DNA from: Chitinophagaceae bacterium UBA1946 | GTDB lineage: Bacteria; Bacteroidota; Bacteroidia; Chitinophagales; Chitinophagaceae | Length of the DNA stretch: 18,104 nucleotides | Direction of reading: 5' to 3' | NCBI GenBank assembly: GCA_002336815.1 | Contig: DDEU01000045.1 | Coordinates: 6,131-24,234, forward strand | Part shown: positions 7,528 to 14,972 of the stretch, piece by piece | Position numbering within the stretch: position 1 is the stretch's first letter | How the letters are laid out: the number at the start of each line of letters is the position of its first letter | Made by a program: the position numbers and the translations under genes | The notes under the pieces: generated by a model | Told to the model about the DNA's origin: nothing | The model's input: the letters and a program-made list of their open reading frames with translations, nothing else | Databases searched by the model: none

Positions 7528-8517
7528 ATGAAATTACAAACCAACTACATGGGATTGCAACTGGATTCTCCCATTGTAGTTTCTGCCTGTACACTGAGCG
7601 AACAAACCGACAATATTCTAAAAATGGAAGACAGCGGAGCCGGTGCCGTTGTGATGTTCTCTTTATTTGAAGAGCAGATCAGGCAGGAAGAAGCCAGGTT
7701 CAAAGGAGTGCTCTCTGAAACCACAAATGCATTTGCAGAAGCAGCAGACTTCTTTCCCAACCTGGATGATTTTAATGTTGGGGTGGATGATTACCTCGAC
7801 AATATCCGCAAGGCAAAAGAAAGGGTGAAGATTCCCATCATTGGAAGCCTGAATGGCATTACCAATGAAGGTTGGATCGATTATTCAAGGCAGATGGAAC
7901 AGGCAGGTGCGGATGGTATTGAGGTGAATATTTTTTTTATCCCGGGTGATGTGCGGATGTCTTCTTCAGAAGTGGAACACCGTTACCTCAACATCATTGA
8001 ATCGATCAAGCGTACTGTAAAAATTCCGGTTGCAGTAAAGATGAACCCCTATTTCAGTGCCATGGGCAATATGGCATTGAGAATGCAGCATTCAGGAGCA
8101 GATGCACTGGTACTGTTCAACCGTTTTTACCAGCCCGATTTTGACATCAACAAATTATCGCTGGTAAACGACCTGCATTACAGTGTGGCCAGCGAAATAA
8201 GATTGCCATTGTTGTGGATCGCCATGCTGTATGGCAAAGTAACGGCTTCCCTTGCAGCCACCACCGGTGTGCAGAGTGTAGTGGAGGTGGTGAAATATTT
8301 ACTGGCCGGTGCCGATGTGGTGATGACCGCATCTTCTTTATACAAAAACGGCATTCATTATTTAAAAGACATGAACCGTGATTTGGAAAACTGGATGGAG
8401 ATGATGGGCTTTGATAATATTCCTGCATTTAAAGGAAGCATGAGCCAGCAGCACATATCAGATCCTACAGCTTATGAAAGGGCTAATTATATAAAAATAT
8501 TAGAAGGAGTGAAATAA
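7528..8517 (+). CDS. Dihydroorotate dehydrogenase-like FMN protein lacking the usual catalytic Cys/Ser
   Basis: A 329-residue TIM-barrel flavoprotein related to class 1 dihydroorotate dehydrogenase and dihydropyrimidine dehydrogenase. It opens with LQTNYMGLQLDSPIVVSA, has the IPIIGSLNG strand, QAGADGIEVN, the IPVAVKMNP FMN-binding strand (Lys then Asn) and a phosphate-binding end near GVQSVVEVVKYLLAGADVV. In true DHODs the segment after GADxIExN reads S-C-P-N (class 1) with the catalytic base. Here it is EVNIFFIPGD (132-141), with Phe137 in the catalytic position. It is therefore unlikely to make orotate. Members of this sub-family are, to my recollection, often beside PFOR genes, so a link to ferredoxin-dependent redox work is possible, but the substrate is unknown. 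It starts at ATG 7528 and is followed after 2 nt by the U32 gene. Confidence 0.82.
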   Translation: MKLQTNYMGLQLDSPIVVSACTLSEQTDNILKMEDSGAGAVVMFSLFEEQIRQEEARFKGVLSETTNAFAEAADFFPNLDDFNVGVDDYLDNIRKAKERVKIPIIGSLNGITNEGWIDYSRQMEQAGADGIEVNIFFIPGDVRMSSSEVEHRYLNIIESIKRTVKIPVAVKMNPYFSAMGNMALRMQHSGADALVLFNRFYQPDFDINKLSLVNDLHYSVASEIRLPLLWIAMLYGKVTASLAATTGVQSVVEVVKYLLAGADVVMTASSLYKNGIHYLKDMNRDLENWMEMMGFDNIPAFKGSMSQQHISDPTAYERANYIKILEGVK

Positions 8518-8519
8518 GT

Positions 8520-9770
8520 TTGAAGCAACAGCAACATATTGAATTGTTAGCACCCGCAGGCTCTTTCGACAGCCTGCAGGCAGCTATTAATGCCGGCGCC
8601 AATTCCATTTACTTTGGCGTAGAGCAACTGAACATGCGTACCCGTTCATCCAATGCATTCAGCATTGACGACATTAAAGAGGTAAGCCGGATCTGCAAAG
8701 CGCATAACATGAAAGCCTACATCACCCTCAACACGGTGATGTATGAACATGACATGCAATTGCTGAAAACCATCTTAAAAGAAGTTAAAAAACAAAAGAT
8801 CGATGCAGTGATCGCTGCTGATTTTTCTGTGATTGAATACTGCAATCAAATGGGTATTCCGCTGCATGTTTCTACGCAGGCCAATGTGAGCAATATCGAA
8901 TCGGTGCAATTCTTTGCAAGGTTTGCAGATGTGATCGTACTGGCAAGGGAGCTCACTTTAAAACAGGTGGAACACATTACCAGCGAGATCAACAGAAAAA
9001 AAATAAAAGGCCCGGCAGGTGAACTGGTGAAGATCGAAATATTTGTACATGGGGCATTGTGCATGGCCGTATCGGGTAAATGTTACCTAAGCCTGCATAC
9101 ACAAAATGCCTCTGCCAACCGGGGCGCCTGTGTACAAAATTGCCGCAGGCCCTACACTGTAAAAGATGCGGAGAGCGGCGAGGAACTGTTGATCGACAAC
9201 GAGTACATCATGTCGCCAAAAGACCTTTGCACCATCGATATTCTTGACCAGGTAATTGCCAGCGGTGTAGCTGTATTGAAAATTGAAGGCAGAACAAAAG
9301 GCGCAGAATATGTGCAAACCGTAACACAATGTTACCGGGAAGCCATGGAAGCAGTAGTGGATAAAACATTTTCGCAGGAAAAAGTAGCCGAATGGAAAGC
9401 AGCCATGGAGAAAGTGTACAACCGTGGCTTTTGGGAAGGTTACTATTTGGGCCGAAAACTGGGTGAATGGACAGCGCAACCCGGCTCCGCAGCAACCGAG
9501 AAAAAGATCTACGTCGGCAAGGGCAGCAAGTACTATCCCAAGATCAACGTGGGAGAATTCATTATTGAAAGCGGCAGTTTAAAAGTAGGCGATACGCTGA
9601 TGGTGACAGGTCCTCATTGCGGCATGGTAAAGGAAACCATTGAAACACTTTGGGTAAATGGCACCAAAGACAATGAAGCCATCAAGGGCGATAAGATCAC
9701 TTTTACATTCCCTACGAAGGTAACTGCAAAGGACAAACTGTATAAAATTGTAGCGGCGGCCGATGCATAA
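8520..9770 (+). CDS. U32 family protein, TrhP(YegQ)-like tRNA hydroxylation protein
   Basis: A 416-residue protein. The U32 signature lies at about 173-191 (EIFVHGALCMAVSGKCYLS), with the four cysteines expected to hold a [4Fe-4S] cluster at 181, 188, 204 and 208 (RGACVQNCRRPY), then MSPKDLC. The N-terminus (IELLAPAG, GANSIYFGV) and a C-terminal beta domain from about residue 330 match the TrhP branch, which hydroxylates U34 of certain tRNAs using prephenate. The RlhA branch is much longer and UbiU/UbiV shorter. Old 'peptidase' annotation of this family is probably misleading. The start is TTG at 8520, 2 nt after the preceding stop; no ATG precedes the conserved ELLAPAG, and AAGGAG at 8504-8509 is an unusually good Shine-Dalgarno site for this genome. 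It overlaps the downstream ferredoxin gene by 8 nt. Role as TrhP is inferred. Confidence 0.83.
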   Translation: MKQQQHIELLAPAGSFDSLQAAINAGANSIYFGVEQLNMRTRSSNAFSIDDIKEVSRICKAHNMKAYITLNTVMYEHDMQLLKTILKEVKKQKIDAVIAADFSVIEYCNQMGIPLHVSTQANVSNIESVQFFARFADVIVLARELTLKQVEHITSEINRKKIKGPAGELVKIEIFVHGALCMAVSGKCYLSLHTQNASANRGACVQNCRRPYTVKDAESGEELLIDNEYIMSPKDLCTIDILDQVIASGVAVLKIEGRTKGAEYVQTVTQCYREAMEAVVDKTFSQEKVAEWKAAMEKVYNRGFWEGYYLGRKLGEWTAQPGSAATEKKIYVGKGSKYYPKINVGEFIIESGSLKVGDTLMVTGPHCGMVKETIETLWVNGTKDNEAIKGDKITFTFPTKVTAKDKLYKIVAAADA

Positions 9771-9984
9771 GATCATTCACTACCGGAAAAAATGTATTGG
9801 CTGCGGTGTTTGTTATGAGCAACAACCGGAGTTGTGGCGCATGTCGAAAAAAGACGGCAAAGCAACGTTGCTAAAAGGAATTGGGAAGAAAGATGTTTTT
9901 ATTTTAAATATACCGCATGGCGAAGTAGTACGATCACAGGAAATAGCTGAAGCATGCCCGGTAAGAATCATCAAAGTGTTATGA
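9763..9984 (+). CDS. Single-cluster [4Fe-4S] ferredoxin, basic
   Basis: A 73-residue ferredoxin with C11-x2-C14-x2-C17 and a distal C65-P, the ligand set for one [4Fe-4S] cluster. It overlaps the end of the U32 gene by 8 nt and shares an ATGA junction with the next gene, so all three are co-translated. It has 14 Lys/Arg against 7 Asp/Glu by my count, giving a net positive charge, whereas most electron-carrier ferredoxins are acidic. That suggests a dedicated partner, perhaps the U32 protein or the flavin-binding neighbour, rather than general traffic to PFOR. Cluster type is firm, partner is inference. Confidence 0.85.
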   Translation: MHKIIHYRKKCIGCGVCYEQQPELWRMSKKDGKATLLKGIGKKDVFILNIPHGEVVRSQEIAEACPVRIIKVL

Positions 9985-10421
9985 TAGAAAAAATAAATGA
10001 ATACATAAAGGAACAAACCTGCGCCAGCATCTGTTGTATAGATGAGGAACAACGCCCTTATTGTTTCAACTGCTTTTATGCCTATAACAGCAAGGAGCAT
10101 TTGCTATACTACAAATCAGGAAAAGAAACCACGCATTCAGCCATCATTCTAAAAAATGATGTGGTAGCAGGAACGATTTTACCCGACAAGCTCAATAAGC
10201 TGCATATCCAGGGTGTGCAGTTTGAAGGCGAGGTATTGGCACCGGAACATCCCCGTACAAAAAACGCCGCTGCATTTTATTATAAAAAGAATCCGCTGGC
10301 AGTTGCGATGCCTGGTGAAATATGGACGATACAGATCAACGGCATTAAATTAACAGACAGTTCAATTGGTTTCGGCAAAAAGATCACCTGGGAAAGAGAT
10401 GAGCAGCCGGCCACTATTTAA
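9981..10421 (+). CDS. PNPOx-fold (pyridoxamine 5'-phosphate oxidase-like) flavin-binding protein
   Basis: A 146-residue protein with the split-barrel pattern: a short N-terminal helix, a strand with ASICCIDEEQRPYCFNC, then LLYYKSGKETTHSAIILKN followed by DVVAGTI, and the IQGVQFEGEV strand. This matches small FMN/F420-type PNPOx-like proteins of the YhbP type, not the vitamin B6 enzyme itself. I place the start at 9981, where ATG overlaps the ferredoxin stop as ATGA. An in-frame ATG at 9954 would add nine residues with a longer overlap and is less likely. Five cysteines cluster at 14, 18, 19, 28 and 31, which is odd for the family. Substrate unknown. Confidence 0.72.
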   Translation: MIEKINEYIKEQTCASICCIDEEQRPYCFNCFYAYNSKEHLLYYKSGKETTHSAIILKNDVVAGTILPDKLNKLHIQGVQFEGEVLAPEHPRTKNAAAFYYKKNPLAVAMPGEIWTIQINGIKLTDSSIGFGKKITWERDEQPATI

Positions 10422-10517
10422 CCCAACTCAAAAAAATCATGATGAATTCATCTAAAAAAGATGAGTGCATTTTTATTGAATAAAAAATTATTGATAATAC
10501 TCAAACAACAACAGCAC
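10422..10517 (+). promoter_or_regulatory. A/T-rich leader with palindromes ahead of the NMO-like gene
   Basis: It contains GATGAATTCATC (10441-10452), a perfect 12-bp palindrome, and an A/T-only inverted repeat, ATTTTTATT (10469-10477) against AATAAAAAAT (10479-10488). An ATG at 10461 is in frame with the downstream gene, but the 19 codons it would add are far more A/T-rich than the body. I therefore read this stretch as leader or operator DNA. No clear -33/-7 promoter pair is seen. Confidence 0.35.
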
Positions 10518-12329
10518 ATGTACCAATCATCCAACCATAAGTTTCATATACCGGTAATGGGACTGGCATACACCATCGATTCGCCGGTAAAAGTGGCCAG
10601 GTATGGCATTTCATCTGTGATCTCTATTGTGGAAGACAGGCTGATAGAAATGATGAGAAGTCATTACTATCCAACCATTGGAAAAACCTACCAGCCCATC
10701 ACCACCCATGAGCCTGACTATCGTGCCAAAAGGATCACCGATTACCTGAACCTGGTAAATACCATTGTGCAGGAACAGTTTGAAAAACTCAAACAGGCGG
10801 CATTTGAAAAAGGATCAGAGATCGTAAAATATTTTGAGCTGCTGCCCGATGACAGCAAATTAAAGCAGTTGTACCTGCAAATGACCAGTACCATTGATCA
10901 GAAGGAAAAAGAAAAACTGGCTGATATTCTTCGTAACAATATACAACCGGGCAGCATTGATGTCAACATCATGACCAAGGTTGACCGTGAAGTGTACAAT
11001 GATGCAGGAGAAGCCATTCCAGACGGATCGGATGCCGTAGCGGCCTTGAGAGGTTATGCCAAAAGCGACCTCTCCAATTCATCCATAGTGTTCTCAGCGG
11101 GCATGAACCCAAGACTGTACAATTACCTGGAGCAATGCAATGAGTTTAACATCAATGAAGATGGCAGCTTCACCAAAAAGATCATTGTAAAAGTAAGTGA
11201 CTACCGCTCAGCACTGATACAGGGAAAATACCTGGCTAAAAAAGGTGTTTGGGTAAGTGAGTTCAGGATCGAATCCGGATTGAACTGTGGTGGCCATGCT
11301 TTTGCATCTGAAGGATTTTTGATCGGGCCGGTACTGGAAGAATTCAAAACAAAAAAGCAGGAACTGGTGAATGCATTGTTTGAAGTGTACAATCCAGCAC
11401 AACAAAAAAAGAGTGACCGCCTGCTTGATGCAGCACCTTCCATCATCATAACCGCACAGGGCGGCATTGGAACGCACAAGGAAGACCAATTTTTTCACAA
11501 CTACTACGGCATTGAAAGTACAGGATGGGGCACGCCGTTTTTACTGGTACCGGAGGCAACTACCGTTGACGAACATACGCTGCAGTTATTGAGTGCGGCT
11601 AAAGAAGAAGATATTGTACTCAGCAAGAACTCCCCGTTGGGGGTAAGGTTCTACTACCTCAAAGGCACTACCTCCGACATTGAAAAAAACCAGCGGATCG
11701 GTGAAGGTTGCCCTGGCAGCCCCTGTACAGAAAAGCACCTGGCATTCAATACCGAGTTCACCAAAGAGCCCGTTTGCACCGCTTCAAAGAAATACCAGAA
11801 ATTAAAGATCGAACACCTGCAATCGCTTAACCTGCCGGAAGCTGTTTATCAAAAGCAGTTAAAAGATGTGCTGGACAAAGAATGTTTGTGTGTTGGATTG
11901 AGCAATGCTGCAGCCATCACGTATGATCATTTGTTCGTAAAAAAACAACATGCGGTGAATATTTGCCCGGGCCCCAACCTGGTCAATTTCTCAAAGATCG
12001 TATCGCTGCAAACCATGGTAGATCATATTTACGGAAGAACGGATCTGCTGACAAATAAAGAACGGCCACATGTTTTTATAGCAGAACTCGACCTGTACAT
12101 CGATTACCTGAGGGACGAACTCAGTAGTGACGCAGAAGCAGGCCTGCTGGAAAAGAAGAAAAAATATTACACCTCCTTCAATCAAAATATGAGGGATGGC
12201 ATTCAATATTACCGTAACCTGCCGGCTGAATCCATCAACAACCACGAGGCTTTTCTGAAAGCGCTGGATGATGCGGAAACCGAACTGGACCAGCTAAACT
12301 ACCAGTATGCAACGGTAGAAGTGAGATGA
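10518..12329 (+). CDS. Nitronate monooxygenase-like TIM-barrel flavoprotein with Cys-rich C-terminal region, function unknown
   Basis: A soluble protein of 603 residues from ATG 10518 (622 if the ATG at 10461 is used). The barrel resembles nitronate monooxygenase and PfaD-type enoyl reductases: IPVMGLAYTIDSPVKVARYG at the start; ESGLNCGGHAF with His260 where those enzymes have the catalytic AGGH; ITAQGGIG (about 311-318); then GWGTPFLLVPEAT, parallel to the family's GTRF.. E element. Unlike them it has a long helical insert (about 60-180) and a C-terminal part with cysteines at 398, 403, 420, 456, 458 and 483 (GCPGSPC, ECLCVG, ICPGPN), which could bind a metal or Fe-S cluster. It is coupled by ATGA to the next gene. 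I recall similar uncharacterised proteins in Bacteroidota, but no function. Oxidoreductase activity is inference. Confidence 0.7.
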   Translation: MYQSSNHKFHIPVMGLAYTIDSPVKVARYGISSVISIVEDRLIEMMRSHYYPTIGKTYQPITTHEPDYRAKRITDYLNLVNTIVQEQFEKLKQAAFEKGSEIVKYFELLPDDSKLKQLYLQMTSTIDQKEKEKLADILRNNIQPGSIDVNIMTKVDREVYNDAGEAIPDGSDAVAALRGYAKSDLSNSSIVFSAGMNPRLYNYLEQCNEFNINEDGSFTKKIIVKVSDYRSALIQGKYLAKKGVWVSEFRIESGLNCGGHAFASEGFLIGPVLEEFKTKKQELVNALFEVYNPAQQKKSDRLLDAAPSIIITAQGGIGTHKEDQFFHNYYGIESTGWGTPFLLVPEATTVDEHTLQLLSAAKEEDIVLSKNSPLGVRFYYLKGTTSDIEKNQRIGEGCPGSPCTEKHLAFNTEFTKEPVCTASKKYQKLKIEHLQSLNLPEAVYQKQLKDVLDKECLCVGLSNAAAITYDHLFVKKQHAVNICPGPNLVNFSKIVSLQTMVDHIYGRTDLLTNKERPHVFIAELDLYIDYLRDELSSDAEAGLLEKKKKYYTSFNQNMRDGIQYYRNLPAESINNHEAFLKALDDAETELDQLNYQYATVEVR

Positions 12330-13549
12330 GCTATGCAACAGATCATAAAAGACTGATCACAACAATTAATTTTACCGGGGATCTCATACCCGCAGATGAT
12401 GCAATTGATGTGTTGAATTTCGATTTTTCTTCTGCCAGTTACAGCATCCTGCCGGGGGAAGATCATTATGATTGCTTCGGGCATGATTTCAGCAGCAATT
12501 ACTGTTACGCTTTCGATGCATCTTCCGGCATTGTGCATGATGTACTGGATGTGCAGGATTCACATATTGAAGAGAATATTCATTTCCGTTATCACATCTT
12601 TATGCCCAAAGGGCAACTCACATCCAGTAAAGTTGTGCTGATGCTGCATGGATTTAATGAAAAATCATGGAGTAAATATTACACCTGGGCCAAACGCATC
12701 GTAGAAGAAACCGGTAAAGCAGTGATCTTATTCCCCATTGCACTGCACATGAACAGGGCACCAATGGCATGGAGTGAAACAAGGGGAATGTTTGCTGCAA
12801 GCGAACAAAGAAAAAAACAGTATCCATTTGTATTGCATTCCTCCCTGTCAAATGTTGCCATCAGTACCCGGCTCAATGAAAAGCCGCAGCGTTTTGTATG
12901 GTCTGGTCTTCAAACCTACTACGACATCATACAATTGGTGGAGCAAATAAAATCAGGGAAACATACGGCTATTGAACCCACTGCCGGCATTGATATTTTC
13001 GCTTACTCCATCGGTGCATTTTTAGCAGAGATACTGATGATGACAGACCACAAACAATTTTTCAGCAAATCAAAGCTGGTGATGTTTTGCGGAGGCCCGG
13101 TGTTCAACCGCATTTCGCCGGTATCAAAATTCATACTGGATAGTGAAGCAGATGTACGCTTGTATTCTTTTTTAGTAGAACACCTCGACAGTCATATTGA
13201 AAAAGATGAGCGACTGAAGCACTACCTTAGCGAACAACACCCGGAGGGCCTGTACTTTCGATCGATGCTTAATTACAGCGCTTTCTCTGAATTGAGGGAA
13301 AAACGTTTCCGTGAAATTGCCGGCCGCCTGTATGCGCTGGCGCTGGAAGGTGACACGGTGATTTACCCGTATGAAGTACTAAACACGCTGCAGGGCAAGT
13401 ACAGGAATATCCCGGTAGAAGTAGACATACTGGAGCTACCCTACCCGTTCATACATGAAGTACCGTTCCCTTCTTCCACAAAAACAGAAAAAATAGTAAG
13501 CGAACAATTCGACAAAGTATTTGCCCTTATCTGCAAGCAACTGCAATGA
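12326..13549 (+). CDS. Alpha/beta hydrolase-like protein, function unknown
   Basis: A 407-residue protein with an alpha/beta hydrolase core from about residue 90: VVLMLHGFNEKSW (oxyanion-hole HGF at 108-110), nucleophile elbow AYSIG with Ser228, acid candidate Asp343 (LEGDTV) and His377 (PFIHEVPF). The order and spacing of Ser, Asp and His fit a working triad. The first 90 residues form an extra N-terminal domain I do not recognise. No signal peptide or membrane helix is seen, so it is cytoplasmic. Its ATG overlaps the stop of the NMO-like gene by 4 nt, so the two probably act together, for example hydrolysing an ester or thioester made or released by the flavoprotein. It may belong to a named DUF (DUF6051 comes to mind) but I cannot confirm. 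It ends 1 nt from the convergent tpl gene. Confidence 0.68.
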   Translation: MSYATDHKRLITTINFTGDLIPADDAIDVLNFDFSSASYSILPGEDHYDCFGHDFSSNYCYAFDASSGIVHDVLDVQDSHIEENIHFRYHIFMPKGQLTSSKVVLMLHGFNEKSWSKYYTWAKRIVEETGKAVILFPIALHMNRAPMAWSETRGMFAASEQRKKQYPFVLHSSLSNVAISTRLNEKPQRFVWSGLQTYYDIIQLVEQIKSGKHTAIEPTAGIDIFAYSIGAFLAEILMMTDHKQFFSKSKLVMFCGGPVFNRISPVSKFILDSEADVRLYSFLVEHLDSHIEKDERLKHYLSEQHPEGLYFRSMLNYSAFSELREKRFREIAGRLYALALEGDTVIYPYEVLNTLQGKYRNIPVEVDILELPYPFIHEVPFPSSTKTEKIVSEQFDKVFALICKQLQ

Positions 13550-13550
13550 G

Positions 13551-14933
13551 CTAAAGCGGTGAAAATTTCGCCTGGAAAAAACGCAGGTATTTGGGTTCGT
13601 AGATCATTTTCAATCCTTTTATTTTATTGCGCCTTTCAAACACCCTCGCAGTCGATTCTGCAATCACATCCATGTGTGCCTGCGTATATACACGGCGTGG
13701 AATGGTAAATCTTACCAGTTCCAGTTTAGGATGATAATTGTCGCCATTGGCTTTTCTTCCGGCAGAAACAATTCCCCGTTCCATTGTTCTTACACCAGAA
13801 TCAAGGTACACTTCTGCTGCCAGTGTTTGTGCAGGGAACTGGTCCTGCGGAATATGTGGCAAAAATTTTTTAGCATCTACAAATGTTCCATGACCGCCGA
13901 TGGGCTGCACAATGGGCACACCATACGCTATCATCTTCTCCCCCAAATAGATCACCTGCCCTACCCTTGCATGGATGTGAGCATCGTTCACACTTTCTTT
14001 GATGCCAATGGCCATCGCTTCCATATCACGACCCGCCAACCCACCATAAGTATGCAGGCCTTCATACACCACTACCATGTTCCTGGCTTCTTCAAATACA
14101 TCCCAATCGTTGATGGCTAAAAATCCGCCGATGTTTACCAGCGCATCTTTCTTGGCGCTCATGGTAGCTCCATCTGTATAAGAATTAATTTCTTTTACAA
14201 TGGCAGCGATGGATTTATTTTGATAGCCTTTTTCTCTTTGCTGAATAAAGTGAGCATTTTCTGCAACCCTCGTCATATCATGTATCACACGAATGCCATG
14301 CTTTTTGGTCAATGCCCGCAGCTCTTTTAAATTTTGCATGCTGATAGGTTGACCACCGGCCATGTTCACACTGGTAGCCATGCTCACATAAGGGATCTTT
14401 GCAGCTCCATATTTTTTGATCAGCCTGTCCAGCTTGTTCAGATCAACATTCCCTTTGAAGGGAAATTGATTTTCGGGATCATGTGCTTCATCAATGATAA
14501 TATCTTCAAACTTGCCGCCGGCCAGCTCCTGGTGCAGCCTCGTGGTTGTAAAGTACATATTGCCCGGGATGATATCACCCTTTTTGATCAGGATCTTCGA
14601 CAAAATATTTTCAGCACCACGGCCCTGGTGCGTAGGCACTAAATATTTATAGCCGTAAGTATCTCTTACCACTTCTTCCAGGTGATAAAAATTTTTACTG
14701 CCTGCATAGGCTTCATCACCCAGCATCATGCCCGCCCATTGCTGGTCACTCATCGCTGATGTGCCGCTATCGGTAAGCAGATCGATGTACACATCTTCTG
14801 ATCTTAATAAAAAAGTATTGAAGCCTGCTTCCTGCATGGCTTTTTTACGCTGGGCCGGCGTTGTCATTTTCAATAACTCCACCATCTTTATTTTGTAGGG
14901 TTCTGCCCAGCTTTTCTTGATGACCTGTTTCAT
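13551..14933 (-). CDS. tpl: Tyrosine phenol-lyase
   Basis: A PLP enzyme that splits L-tyrosine into phenol, pyruvate and ammonia, reversibly. At 460 residues it is full length, colinear with the Citrobacter freundii enzyme as I recall it. PLP-binding Lys is Lys262 (MSAKKD). Residues that separate this enzyme from tryptophanase are all of the tyrosine type: Thr129 after Phe128 (NMYFTTTR; Thr124 in Citrobacter), Met384 and Arg386 (TMERG; Met379 and Arg381), and Phe452 (LRFFQAKF; Phe448). It starts at ATG 14931-14933, 39 bases downstream of tnaA on the same strand, so the two form an operon. The stop is 1 nt from the convergent hydrolase stop. No terminator is visible. Confidence 0.93.
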   Translation of the reverse strand: MKQVIKKSWAEPYKIKMVELLKMTTPAQRKKAMQEAGFNTFLLRSEDVYIDLLTDSGTSAMSDQQWAGMMLGDEAYAGSKNFYHLEEVVRDTYGYKYLVPTHQGRGAENILSKILIKKGDIIPGNMYFTTTRLHQELAGGKFEDIIIDEAHDPENQFPFKGNVDLNKLDRLIKKYGAAKIPYVSMATSVNMAGGQPISMQNLKELRALTKKHGIRVIHDMTRVAENAHFIQQREKGYQNKSIAAIVKEINSYTDGATMSAKKDALVNIGGFLAINDWDVFEEARNMVVVYEGLHTYGGLAGRDMEAMAIGIKESVNDAHIHARVGQVIYLGEKMIAYGVPIVQPIGGHGTFVDAKKFLPHIPQDQFPAQTLAAEVYLDSGVRTMERGIVSAGRKANGDNYHPKLELVRFTIPRRVYTQAHMDVIAESTARVFERRNKIKGLKMIYEPKYLRFFQAKFSPL

Positions 14934-14972
14934 GATTATATTTTTTATAAACCATTCCGATGAATGATGCGA

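Noticed and set aside
8520..9770. Annotation as a secreted collagenase/U32 peptidase
   Set aside because: There is no signal peptide, and the four cluster cysteines fit the Fe-S RNA-modifying/hydroxylating branch.
13674..14120. 148-codon plus-strand ORF opposite tpl
   Set aside because: It is antisense to a fully conserved tpl region, with low-complexity composition typical of a shadow.
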